Shown here: in pieces, positions 33,789 through 46,377 of the stretch | Numbering within the stretch: the stretch's first letter is position 1 | Layout of the letters: every line of letters begins with the position of its first letter | Assembly (NCBI GenBank): GCA_025201765.1 | Contig: MU623341.1 | Span: 1-64,000, forward strand | Direction: 5' to 3' | DNA length: 64,000 nt | DNA from: Daldinia sp. FL1419 | Taxonomy: Eukaryota > Ascomycota > Sordariomycetes > Xylariales > Hypoxylaceae | Position numbers and translations under genes: made by a program | The notes under the pieces: generated by a model | Told to the model about the DNA's origin: nothing | Database searches by the model: none | The model's input: only the letters and a program-made list of their open reading frames with translations

Positions 33789-35480
33789 TTTGACGGCGGT
33801 TATGGGTGGTTGCGCTGTCGAAAGTTGTCGGTGGTTGAATGTGTGCGGAATATTTCGTGAAGCTAGTCGAATGGATTTTTTGCTCTGAATTGAGAAGTGT
33901 GCGTGATTGGGGTAAAACTACGGCTAATTCTTTTGCATGGAGGGGGTTTCTTAGCTAAGCTAGGTTTACAAGTACCTAGGTACCTATATTCTCGCCTAAG
34001 ACCTCGGAATTCTAGCCACATCTTTTCGGCTGGAATTGTGGCCCATGAGTTAGTTATACAAGCCACATAGGTATTGATCCATATTACCCAGGTACGTACC
34101 CAGGTACCACCGCTGACATAGAACCTGTTTTTTTGCGATCACAGCGTTGTCGCAATTATGTAATGCAACATATTCTAGAGATCGTCACATTTCACAACGC
34201 CAGACTTAGATTCGGAAACTACCTACCTACCCAACACGCAGGCGTGCATGATGCATTGGACTACATTAAGTAATTCGACTGGCATTCCCCGAGCCTATGG
34301 GTTACCTCTTGTTTTGTCCAGACGCGGGTTGATTTAAATACCGACTACCGACTTTTCCCTCGACATAACTCCACAGTCTTCCTATACGTAGGCCGGCCCG
34401 AAGATGGGCTTCATCGCAAGGGACTATTCTAACATACCTAATATCAAATGGTCATTGTGCTGTGATGAGTCTATTTAGAGCGACTATCGCAGCGGCAGTC
34501 GGAGGTCATAAATTCGTATACCACGTATGTGAGTTCGATGCCGATCCCGCGTCGGATAAGTTGACGCGAACCCGGGAATAAGCACCGATTTGGAGATGCA
34601 GTAATAGACCAGTTTTGATATCATGCAGGGATTTTCTCAAGATTTCTTATCGCACAATGACAAACGGTCTAACTTATTAGCGTCGCTATTGGTTTTTTTT
34701 TAATCCTTTAATCGGGATCCCACGGCATCATTACGGGGCTACCTATCCCACCTATCAGTAATATTCGGATCGGGCTCTCACCGCTATAGAAATCGCTGAC
34801 TCCTCAAGGGCGAGCAAAGGAAACAAAAAAAAAAAAAAAAAAAAAAAAAGTCATCTCGCCAGCACATGCCTATTCCCCTATTTCAGAAGGTCAAAGACGT
34901 CTTGCTGGCATATCTAAGAACCCTTGGCGAAAGCTTCGATTTTTCAGATTGACAAGCTTGCAGCCGAGTCCCGAGGATGCACCAATAGGAGAACGCGTTC
35001 GGCATCGCAGCCGGGTTGAGATCCACTTCCAACCGCCATTTAGCCTCGTATTTCCATGCCCTTACGAGACAAGTTCGGTCCATGTTCCCACCGATTCTCG
35101 GCGTGGCAGGTGTGTGGTGACCGGATAGAGGGCCAATGTCCACAAGGGAAAAAGATATCAGGAACCCAACTTGTTATGCCACTATTGCCTTCCGAGTTAT
35201 TGGTCCGTCTTCATGTAAATAAGAGATCCCCCCCCCCTTACCAACCTCGAATGAAGGTATTCGTTTACTCTTCCGTGTCCGCTAGTCTTTGTGGCTGGAT
35301 GAGTCTTGATCTTCGTACAAATAATATGTAATAAAGGCAAATCTGCTTTCGCTAAGTGTATTTGTTATTACTAGTTGCTTGTGAAGTTCACGATCCTCCC
35401 CTAATCTTAATCCTTTTGCCTATGATGCCACACATAATACTAAGCTTGTATTTATAAATCCGAAAGCGAAGCTCGCCCCA
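33789..35480. other. Divergent intergenic, eL42 and MFS promoters
   Basis: No gene is supported. It contains ACCTAGGT at 33974-33981, several GTACCTAGGTACC-like words, and a 25-base A-run at 34825-34849. An open frame at 34883-35143 (-) has no recognisable domain. Confidence 0.45.
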
Positions 35481-37335
35481 ATGTTCGAATCCAATGACTC
35501 TAGCTCAAAGACTGTCGACCGTAATGGCCAGGCCTTAGATGTACCTTCCCGCTCCCCATCTACCAGCTCCTCGACCCGCTCCGAGGGTTCAATAGAATCC
35601 ATCCGGCCAGCGGCACGGCCCGGCGTCGGCGATGGAGAACTCGACCGGTGCTCAACGCACCACTCCCTTGGCCCTGATATGCCCGTTGAGCCGATAAGCT
35701 CGGTTATCGAGATCCCCGATGAGGTGTATGACCGGCTACCGTCCCACCGGAAGCTAATTATCATATTCCTCTTGTCGTTTTGCTCCTTTTTGGCACCTAT
35801 ATCCAGTACATCGGTGTTGGCAGCCACGCCCGAAGTAGCGGCTGAGTATAACACAACGGGATCCATCATTAACATTATCAATGCTCTATACATGTTATTC
35901 ATGGGCTTATCACCCATATTTTGGGGTCCGCTGAGCCAGGTTTATGGCAGAAGAATAGTAAGGGCTCCCCATCAACATCCAAGCCGATGATAGATCAATG
36001 GGACAGTAGTCCGGCACAACTAACACCGCCACCTTCATAGATCACCATAACGACGGCCATAGGATTTCTTGCATGTAGTATCGGTACGGCGTTGTCGCCG
36101 AATCTTGGGGCCTTCTTTGTGTTCCGTCTCCTGACGGCGTTCGAGGGTACTTCGTTCATCTTAGTCGGCGCATCTGTCATTGGGTTAGTATCACCTCATT
36201 TCACTGAGACTATGGGATAATGCATAAAGGCTAGACCACTTACTAGATACACAGTGACATGTACCGCCCGACAGAACGGGCGACGGCCCTAGGCTGGTTC
36301 CTCACTGGAACACTAGTAGGACCGGCCCTAGGACCCTTCATAGGTGGCATAATTGTAACCTATACGTCGTGGCGTGTGATATTCTGGCTACAGACAGGGT
36401 TGGCGGGCACCGCAGCCATCGGGACGTACTTCTTACTTCCCGAGACAATCTATCACAAGAAGATCGATGATCTAGTTGGCTATAGCGGCTCGGCGAAGGT
36501 CAAGGTCCTACTTACCATGATCAACCCGCTGAGGGTTATACGACTATGGGAGTATCCGAACTTATTTCTCACAGGAATAGCTAGTGCCTCTCTGGTGTGG
36601 AATATGTACTCGCTACTTACTCCCATACGTTACGTTTTAAACCCGAGGTACAACCTTACGACCCCGATGCAGGGAGGCCTGTTCTATCTCGCACCAGGTT
36701 GCGGCTATCTTCTTGGTACATTCATTGGAGGACGATATGCAGATTACGTCGTTAAAAAATACATTAAGAAACGGGGGGTGCGTATTCCAGAAGACCGTAT
36801 GTACTCAGCCTTACCTTTCATGGGTATCGTTATCCCCGGTTGTGTCTTGATCTACGGTTGGTGCGTAGAGAAAGATGTTGGTGGCATCCCTTTAACGGTG
36901 GTAGTGCTGTTCTTACAAGGTGTAGCCCAGCTCTTTTGCTTCCCATCTCTAAACTCTTATTGCTTAGACGTAATGCCGGGACGCGGAGCTGAGGTAACTG
37001 CGGGCAACTACGCAATTCGCTATCTGTTTGGCTGCGCCGGTATGGCCGTTGTCCTCCCAGCTATTGATGGCATTGGAGTTGGCTGGTTCTCGACTATCAG
37101 TGCATTGTTTGTTTTCGCAGGCACCGTCTGTGTGTTCGTGTCTATCAAATGGGGTAATAAATGGAGACGGAATGTAGACGCTAAGAGAAAGAAAAGGGCC
37201 ATGAAGAATATATCGGATGGGAATAATGGTAAAACGCGGGAAAAGGTCAAGAAGGTCGTGGATAACTCGGCCACTAACACCCGTGAAAATCTTCCGACGA
37301 CACGCGGGGCCGAGCTGAACAAGGAAGAGGTATAA
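35481..37335 (+). CDS. MFS multidrug-type transporter (DHA1-like)
   Basis: Three exons, 35481-35957, 36041-36183 and 36255-37335, join in phase to 566 residues. Intron 1 has a CTAAC branch site. About 90 hydrophilic Ser/Pro-rich residues precede the first helix (KLIIIFLLSFCSFLAPIS). Loop motif A lies at the first splice (WGPLSQVYGRRI). After exon 3 begins, the motif GPALGPFIGGIIVTYTSWR followed by FWLQTGLAGTAAIGTYFLLPET is the classic helix 5 antiporter signature of the 12-span DHA1 group. A second half of six helices follows, then a Lys-rich tail (KWRRNVDAKRKKRAMK). The substrate cannot be assigned. It is not closely similar in visible motifs to the MFS gene at 6856-9022, so a recent duplication is unlikely. 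Confidence 0.88.
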
Positions 37336-40300
37336 CATAGAAGCGTGCTCTTTTTAGCATAAGCATACGTAGTCATAGTAACGAATTTACGAAGATAGAG
37401 TTTTCCAAGAGAGCGTTCTTTAAGTGACTTCCGACCCAGGTAGGTTAAAGTGATTAGGAATACGCATAGGCACGCGATGGCGCGTACCAGTTTTTTTTTT
37501 TGGCCAGTTGAAGACGATCTTTTTACGTGATATGCAACTTTTACGATTCCTAGTAATTTCCACCCACTTCAATAGCAAGTACACACCTTGGGGGTACATT
37601 CCCCATCTAGGTTATCAGAGCGAGGAGCTCATGTCTCGTGGATTTACCGGATTCCTACATGATCTGGCGACACCATCTAGCAACCGCAACGAATCCCTTG
37701 CGGGCTTCTGACATTCCTCCTTCGGGTGTTTGTTACAGTCACACAATGTTCTCGCGTTGTTGACGCATGCGGTACTACCAACGTCCCGGCTGGTAAGCGA
37801 AATGGGAACTGTGAACCTCATACTATAATATGGTCGAGTCCTGTGGTTACCTCATGTAGGTATTTTTGGTGGCGAGTTATGTACAAAATAAAATCGCAGA
37901 TATTTCGCTTTAGTTACATACCCTGACAATTTGATGCTATCTGTCGATCATCTGTGTAAGTAGCGCTTCCAACAGCGAAATGGTTGGATTGCAACCCAAT
38001 AGGAATATAAAGACGAAGAAAAGGCTTCCCATAGCGCCGTCTGTTCAACACTATCCCGACATGTGCATGAAACATCCCCGGGATGCGGTACACCAATCGT
38101 TTCACCTTGGACCGGTCCGGATTTTACGGTCCATTAACATGATCAGACGGTTCGGAAGCTCTGCGCATTTTTCAAGATCGTCACACAGCCGACCTTATAG
38201 CGGATGGTCTGAACTGTGAGACGGATACTGCCATTTCCTTGTAGAAAATCATGCCGGATAGATTGACTACGATGATGAAATAGGATGTTCAGACGTTGCC
38301 GTTTAACGGTCGGTCTGACCGCGGTCGCTGATCCTCTTGGCCCCCGTCAATCCACGCGTCGGGGGCTGACGATAAGAATTACTTGTAGCTGATTGTCCTG
38401 TGCCTTGGAATACGATGGCAGATTTACGAGTAACTCGTAGACTCGTCAGCAACCAACGAAGCTGCAGACACTATAGTAAGCGCCAAGACGCCTTATTTAC
38501 GCAGCAACAGAGGCCTCTCAGGATTAAACCTTAGGGTTCCATAATGGAGCGAGTGACGAAAGCAAAGTCTATAGCGACTCGCGGTAAAGTAGCCCACATG
38601 TCGCATATACCGTATTGGCACTTACGTATTGTAGACGGCGATATATCTACGGCGATGTATTTACGCCGTATTTTTGGTAAATATCAAATTTGGAATGGGT
38701 TATTCTGTCGAATTGTCCCACGCTGAATTTTACGAATCGTACGCGATTATGATCTTCTCTTTGGGTTTAAGAATTTAAAAAGAGACGTAACTACCAATTA
38801 TAAATCGATGGCTTATTATCGTGCATCCAACGTCGAACCTGAACGTGTAAGACAAAAACGGGTGCGGCGTCATTTAGGTAGCCTAGTAAATCGGGAAGCC
38901 ACTTCTAGAAGAATTTCTTTTCTTTCCTTTTCTTTTTCTCAGGCCCCAATCCGACCAAAATGGGACATGGGACAGGTCCCTATGCGCAATTTACACCTTA
39001 AAAGGTGATGGTTGTCATACATGGCTAATCCAAGTTAGGTCGATGGTGTAGTTTAGCGGGCTGCGGGCAAACCGTCGTGCGTTTCAAGTCGGATCTCACG
39101 TTGTGCGTCCTTGGCGATTGATTTCCCCTGGCAGATTGATTATTGCTTGGCAATGGCGGGAACATCTCCAACTAAAAAGATCGTCGGTACTCGACTGGCT
39201 ACCGTGCAATTTTAGCAAATCCCACGATAATGTCGATCGTTACATGCCTAGACCCTGCTCCTGAAGTTGGGGGGTCATTCCACCTAGGTTAGACAACCCT
39301 CGCAACCTCCTAACCTCTCGACTCTCGACACCTCTTTCGTTGCCTCTCTCTTGTCTCTACCCTTTTACTCCGGAGATCCTTTGTTACGTAAAACCTTTGA
39401 TGTCCCAGTACCAAACATATCTCGAGTACCTAATCTAACAATGAGAAATTAACGAGAGCAATAAAACAATCTAGTTTGTTACTCCAGGCGGGGAAGAAGA
39501 AGCGTAGTGTAACTACTCGATCAAAATTGAGGCTCACACAACGGTTGCACGACTGGGGAATATGATGCAATCGTAGGTAGTACAATAGGTGGTACAAATA
39601 CCTCGAGGTCTCACCGACAAGTGACACAAGAAGTTTCCGGCCGCTAGCAGCAGAAGAGTCAGTTAGTATTATTATGTACTAGCCAGGAGTAGCTAGAGGA
39701 GGTAGGCATGTGAAGAAGAAAATTTTGTAAAAAAGAGATTGCTTAATGGCAATGACGTAGATCTTAGCTTTTTTGAAACGAAAAAAAAAACTAAGGCTAT
39801 CTTTGGTGGATGTTTCCAGGGAATTCGGTATAGGAACGGAAAAAGGACTCGCTGGGGGGCAGTGCAGCTTTCTTCCTTCAATACGCGTTTCTGATGACCT
39901 GCCCTAAGTGCTTAATGATGAATTGGGCGAAGGTTATTTGATGAGAATCCACCGTCTGTAACGCTAGCCGCGATGATAAAACATGGGGGACATGGGAGAC
40001 ATGAGCTAGACCCACTAACCCGCATAAGAAGCCCTGATAGCCTTGATGGCGGTAACCCCCTATTCCCCTGTACCCCTGTATAATTCTTGTTTTCGGTAGT
40101 GGACCTCAGTTAATGGAGCCTCATCAATCAGCATCATCATTGTTCAATGATCTAATCCTATAACGACGGCTCGGGGTACATGAAATATACATCCAATTTT
40201 AGAATGGAAACGCGACGTCAAAACATGCCTAACTGTCGGATATTCGATTTATAGAGTAGCCCTTGCGAACGAATACCTTGGGTGACTGCCACGATGATAG

Positions 40301-41901
40301 AGCGATAGAACTCGAACTGCCCAGGTGCCCAGGTGCCTAGGCGCCTGGGTAGGTGATGTACTAGGTTAGCTACGTTATTCTCATCAGGGCTCAGAAGATT
40401 GAAGATAAGGGGTCATTTAAAGTTTTTCTATCGTCTCCATTAGCGGTATCCCGAACCCTGCTCACCTCACGAAGATGATTATTTGGTAAGACTTATAAGC
40501 GGGCCAACGGTATTATGTACAATGCTACACGTTTGGGGACTCGTCATACCACCACACTGCACATCATTTCTTAAAGAAAAAGGCTTAGGTGTGCGGTATT
40601 GTGGAGTCCTTGGTGAAGCCGAAAAAGTTTCTACGTAGGTAGGTATGTAGTGTAGATGCAAAATGTATTAGGAGTCCCGGAATCTTTGCCAGGAACCCCA
40701 GGCAACCCAAGCAACCCCCAAGCAATCCAAGCAATTCAAGCAGCTCAAGTCGAGTGTCCAAGCAATTCATCGCTGTCTCCGTCTAAACAAAATCGGAATC
40801 GTATGCGGGATGGATCCAAGTATGTATGCGGAATCAAAATATGTATCACATCTGTACTTTATTATACATAACTATATCAAGGTACTGTATGTATTCGTAT
40901 GTATATGTATATGTATCTGTATTTGTATATTCTACTCAGCTGTGCCCACATTCGATCCACGTTTTTTCTCTGAAATTCAATCAGATCAAAAAGAGAAGAA
41001 GATAATCGCTAGGAACATTGAAGATCGACATTCTAAGTCTCACTTTCCCCTTTTTCTTTACAAGGTGTTCCAAAGTGCGGCGATACAGTAGGAAGTACTT
41101 TGTTCTTACAACCCAACCCCAACCTGGTTTAACTAGCTTAACCTGTAGTTTCCCTGTCCACTTCTCCTTACTATCTCCAGCTTGCAGCTGCCAAACCAAG
41201 TCAAAGCAAAAACCCATCTAGGTCAACAACGACCGCCTTTTATTTTTCTTTCCAATTTTTATAATCTTTTGTCTTTTTAGACTTCCTTCTATCTTGTTGC
41301 TTACCGCAATACTTTTTTCTTCTTTTTTTTTTTGCTCCTATCCAATCACTCTCTGAAGCGGCGTGTTTCATTACCACTTAGACCATCGAAACACCACTCT
41401 CTCGCGCCGACTTCACCACTTTATCCACTCCTACAGCCAAACCTACTGATTGCGCGATACACTCTGCTTGGGAAGATCACTCTTTCTCTCCCATCCTATT
41501 GTAGCATCACTTTTATTTTCAAGTCATTCACTCGTTCGATGATTCGAACTGAATCATTTTCTCTGCAGCTCAGTTGCGACTTGTTACCCCTAGCTGTGCA
41601 GCCTTATAGTTCCTACGGCCCCTGCATCTGCACATAACTGGTCTCTAACACTCCTACTCTGGAGCACGACATCTCGGTCACAGATAAAGAAATAATATAG
41701 CTTTATTGGGCTTTCGGTGCCCTCTGTTCACGATAGCATCGATAATTCGGACGTCGCTGTTTAGTATTTACAGCTAAGCAAACAGCGCGCAAGATTAAAG
41801 TCTCAGACTCTTCCATTAATGTGTTAAATTGGAAGCCTAATATTTTCGATGCTGAGCATTGATACTTTCTGAGATCTCTTCTCGAAACTTGCCTGTGGAA
41901 T
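37336..41901. other. 4.6-kb stretch without a supported gene
   Basis: Open frames here are short and lack recognisable domains or splice continuity. The stretch carries an ACCTAGGT palindrome at 39282-39289, an inverted pair CCCCCG...CGGGGG at about 38341-38367, a CAAGCAA-type repeat at about 40697-40768, and a GTATAT/GTATGT repeat at about 40887-40931. From about 41220 to 41640 the plus strand is pyrimidine-rich, which fits the promoter and long 5' leader of the DUF3405 gene. Parts of 38.0-38.8 kb are unusually rich in CG for intergenic DNA and could be an old element, but I cannot identify one. Confidence 0.5.
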
Positions 41902-44321
41902 ATGGGTAAGGTGTCAGATTATGTTTCCCGGAAATCGGGCTCCTTTCCTAATTTCATGGCTCGAAAGGGTGAAGCCTATCTACCAATGTCCACTAAGCCG
42001 AAGCCCAAATTCAGGGTCAAAGCATTACTTGGTCATTGCCTCTACCGAAGAGTAGTTATATGGACTTTCGTCATCATTGCACTCTTATCATACACCTTCT
42101 TCAGTCCTGGATTAACTGGAAAACCACGGGATGTACTTGATCTAGTACATGGGAGTAGAGAAGAGGTCAATAAAGTTCCTCCAGTCGCCGATAATGTAGT
42201 CCTACAGAAACAGGACGGACAGGAGGAGACTCATATCCAGGAATTCGTACAAGAGGAACAAAAGCCAATCGAGGAGGTTCCTGAACAAGAACAAGAAGAG
42301 AAGGAGGAAGAGAAGTTAGAGGATGATAAGAAAGAGGAAATAGAAGATAACGCCAATAGCCCGCACTGGCTTAAGTACAAACAGTAAGTGGATATACCGA
42401 TCTAAAAGAGTTGAACGAAATATCTAATGACGAATTTAGCCTTGACGGATATTACAATGGCCTGAGGTCGCTTGTACCATTCTCGGATTATAAGCCGGAG
42501 TATCCTGAAGCGTCATCTACTGGTAAAGGGTCCGAACCCACACCCACCGTTCACCATACCAAGCCACCCAGGCCTAGTGTATATCGTCCCCATCCAGATT
42601 ATGATTCCGACGAATACCAGAAAACATACGTTCCCGTGAAGCGATGCTACATTGACGAGGATGATAAGATTCCTGCTCCTGATTTGTACGCATTCAGTGG
42701 CGTTCCCCAAGGTCAACCTAAAGCAGCTCTTGGATCCTATGATCTTCTTGGTCTACGAGAAGATGTCTGCTTTGATCGTTTTGGTCGATATGGACCATAT
42801 GGCCTTGGATACGACCTCGAGTCCGGTGGTACAGGCGAAGCTCTAGATACCGAGCACGAGGGTAGCGAAGTGGTCTGGGAGAAAACTGGCCGGATTAACT
42901 ATGAAGGTGTCGACTGGGGTTCTGCGCAAGAACGATGCTTCGCGGCGAATGAAGACCGATTCTTTACCGGCAATGAAACTAGAGACTTCGAATTGTCCCA
43001 AGCTGGTCGTAAAAGACTTGACCGTATTGCTATAGTAATACGAACTTACGTCGGATTCCAGTGGACGAGCCATGCTTTACTCAACTTTCGCGCCATGATC
43101 AATGAGCTTAGCCTAAGGTCTGGGGGTGAGTATGATGTTCACTTCCTCTTGCACGTTCGCGATAACAACGCACCGATCTGGGCGGATCCGAACACAGTCC
43201 AGAACATTCTTGACGTAAACGTCCCCCCTGAGTTCCACGGGCTCTGTACCCTCTGGTCCGAAGCTCAGATGAAACTCTACTATCCTGGTAACTTCGGCGA
43301 TACGTTTGAAAATCCTTCCAACGGCGACATTCATGGAGTTTACCGGTCTGCGCACATGCCACTTCAGCATTTTGCCATGATGCATCCCGAATATGCACAC
43401 TTCTGGAATTGGGAAATGGATATGCGCTGGACCGGGTCTTACTACGAATTGTTCGACAGGCTTGGCAAATGGGGTGCGAAGCAGAGCCGAGAAGGCATGT
43501 GGGAACGAGCAAGCAAGTATTACATCCCTGGGCTACACGGCAGCTGGGAGAACTTCACGGAACTCGTTCATCACGAAACTAAGCAGTCCGGAAAGCGACC
43601 AATTCTAGGACCAGTTGTTTTCACAGGCAAGTCTGGTCTCGAACAAGGCGAGGTGTTCTTGCCTTCGAGCTGTTCCAGTGGATCGGATATGTCACAGTGC
43701 GGTGTTGGCGAGGACGCAGATCTTATCACGCTTAACCCGCTTTTTGACGCTGATGACTCCGGTTGGGTGTTCGCCGGGGACGTAACTGGCTACGATATAC
43801 AGTACGAGAAGCCGCCGCGAAGGTGTGCTATTGTAACCGCCTCCCGATTATCGCGCCGCCTATTAAGGGTGATGCATGAGGAAACATGGCGCCTACACCA
43901 CAGTATGTTTAGCGAGATGTTCCCACCATCAATGGCATTACATCATGGTCTAAAAGCCGTATATGCCCCTCATCCGGTATACTTGGATCGAGAATGGCCC
44001 CAAGAGGAGATTGATAAAGCTTTCAATGGTGGTCGGGACCATACTTCGAGTGGCCACGGTTCTCCATTTGACTTGACAAATGAGCATAACCACAAGGGGA
44101 CGAGCTGGTACTACAATAGTGAATTCGCCGGTTTATTATGGCGTCGCTGGCTTGGTTATGCTCAAATGGATGGCAGAGGCAATAACGGTGGCCGTGCTGG
44201 CGAAGGAACCAAGAGAGGAGGCAAGAAGGAAGAAGAGAACCCCAAGACCTCTGGTCGACTATGCCTACGGAGCATGCTCGTACATCCTATTAAATGGGAG
44301 AACCCTGCCGAGCAGGGGTAA
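41902..44321 (+). CDS. DUF3405 family type II membrane protein
   Basis: Two exons, 41902-42383 and 42440-44321, join in phase 2 to 787 residues. The intron has a TCTAATGAC branch site and TTTAG acceptor. A short basic cytosolic part is followed by one membrane span at about residues 52-68 (VVIWTFVIIALLSYTFF). A very acidic, Glu-rich stalk spans residues 110-155, and a large lumenal or extracellular domain follows. That domain matches the DUF3405 pattern: the conserved entry segment NGLRSLVPFSDYKPEYPEA, the block VVWEKTGRINYEGVDW, NELSLRSGGEYDVHFLLHVRD, LWSEAQMKLYYPG, and PEYAHFWNWEMDMRWTG near residue 480, where EMDMR resembles the acidic metal-binding motif of glycosyltransferases. A Golgi glycosyltransferase-like role is plausible but unproven. 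The C-terminus is Gly/Lys-rich. Confidence 0.9.
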
Positions 44322-46377
44322 AGTTAATAATAATGTGGAAGAGGCCGAATTTCTTTTGTGCAAGAGTAGAGGAAATTGTGGATGCACGATAACAGTCAAC
44401 CGAACGGAATTATAGAATGAGGCAACCGGAATAGGACATCAAAGGAGCAAGGACCTACGAAGAACCATTCATCACGCCTGGTACAGGGTGCCAGGAGCAA
44501 CGGCATTTTACGGGCGTTCGCATATGAGGAGTCCGGTTTTTCATTTACTGCTTCAATTGTCATTTCGTCAGTGGCACGAGCCTTTGTTGCCCGAGAGCAG
44601 AAGCTCAAATCCATTTGAGCGAAGCATTCGCCATTTTGATTTTTTGGGTTCAGCGTATAGCCCATTTTGTACATTCATACGACACCAGTACCAAGCATGA
44701 CCCGTTGTCGCGTACTTGTCATTGTCGGAACCAAAGATTAGGGAGGTCCTACACTAGGCATGGAGTTAAGTGTCTGACATGACAAATGTCTAGTTGCTCA
44801 ATGTATGTATATAATGTAATATCAAAAAAGAGCTTTTGCTATCTAACTAGCTTTTCGTGATTTCATGTATTAGATCGCCTGACGATAGTAATGTGATGCG
44901 GTTATGCGCAAGGTAATGAATCAAATGTGACATTGTCGAGATGACTTGTTAGGTATAGGTAAACAACAAGCCACTTATATCGTACTCATGGACTCGAGTA
45001 AGGGGAGCTTTAGTGGTTTGCCATTGAGTATGCATAGCTCAAGGCCTTTCCTTGAATGCATAACGTAGATTTCCTAGGCAATAACTAATAGTAAATGACT
45101 CACCAGAACCTATTCTTAATATCATATTGTTGAACTATTCTATTATCCTAACGATGATGTAACCTAGGTTAGATAATTATAGGCGATATACCGTAAACAA
45201 TTAACCAGCAACTTGGGTAGTTGTCCTCGTCGTATTCAGTTAGATCCAGATCTTATTTAGATCGAGATAAAACATAGCATTAAAGAGTACCCCAGCACAA
45301 TCTCGCAAGCATCGTGTAACATTAGTTTAAGCACGGACATGACACTTCACGAAGCCACAACTTCAACAACGAGCAGAAGAAAAAAAAAAAGTAGCGCAAT
45401 ATATTCTCGTCATAACATATCAACCGACCCTCCTCCCTACCGACGCCTCATCAACTCGTGAGATAGGATCACTCCCCGTCCGCGTTCCGCAAATCCTCCT
45501 TTTTTCTCCCTCTCAAACTCCCGTCTAGCTAGGTACCTATTGGTAACCAACCAAGGAGAACAGATCTGTGCCTCTGCCATGCATTGTACGAATGAGAACA
45601 TCGTACGGCTATACCAACCCTACCATCCGGTCCCTTCTTTTCTTCTTTCCAGCTTTCGGCCCCCCTCGAGAATAACCAGAATAGAGTATGAACACGAAGA
45701 ATGAAAAAAGGACTACCCCGTCCACCCTCAAGGTGTAGCACCTTGGCGAGAAACGAAAAGTCCTCAACGTCCAATAGAACACGTCCACTGCGCGAAGGCG
45801 AGAAAAGAGTAGCCGACGTCAAGCATTCCCTATAAGCAAGCAAGCGAGTCCGCCTATTATGGATCCATGAAATCCAGGAATCTAGCAACTGGATTAAGCG
45901 AAAGATAGGGGGTGCCGAACTAGGATATCCGAGACCATTGATTGCTGGACGGGTTGATCCCGTCCCGACCTAGCTCAAACCGGGAGCCAGTCGGAAACAT
46001 CCTAGCGTCGAGAAGAGCCGGATGTTGGAGATGGGGTAAGTAGGGGTAGGGAGTACCTAAGATATATGGGGGGACTTGAGCGTCAACTATGTAAAATAAA
46101 ATGCAATATGGATGCGTCGAGGGGCCGGGAATCGGCTGGTATCGGGGCGCAGGAAACGAGAGCCGAACACCGCAGAAACGCCCGCCACCGCCGTTGAACG
46201 CCACCGACCTCCGGGACTCCCGATGAGAAATATTAAAAGTTGATGATCAACTAGATGAATGCGGGGAGCTCAGAAAATATGAAACCGGGAAATGGATACA
46301 TAAACAGAGTAGTGGGGCTCAAGTTGGAAACCATCAACTGTTATAGCCACCACCAGTCGAATTGGCATACTTTGCAT
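44322..46377. other. Convergent intergenic, 2 kb
   Basis: This holds the 3' flanks of the DUF3405 gene (+) and the SAP-like gene (-). ACCTAGGT occurs at 45162-45169. Two minus-strand open frames (45529-45888 and 45920-46204) have biased composition and no recognisable domain; I do not call them genes. Confidence 0.45.

Noticed and set aside
34490..34566. tRNA-like sequence with a GTTCGATGC B-box resemblance
   Set aside because: The arms do not pair: the T-stem has no complement and no acceptor stem closes. At most it is a decayed remnant.
39039..39104. tRNA-like sequence (GGTGTAGTTTAGCGGG followed by GTTTCAAGTC)
   Set aside because: A-box and B-box resemblance only; T-stem and acceptor stem do not form.
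41332..41637. Open frame of 101 codons before the DUF3405 gene
   Set aside because: Its Ser/Leu/Pro-rich product comes from a pyrimidine-rich leader; no family features.
45529..46204. Two minus-strand open frames of 119 and 94 codons
   Set aside because: They have no domain, no splice link and skewed composition, and they lie in a convergent spacer.
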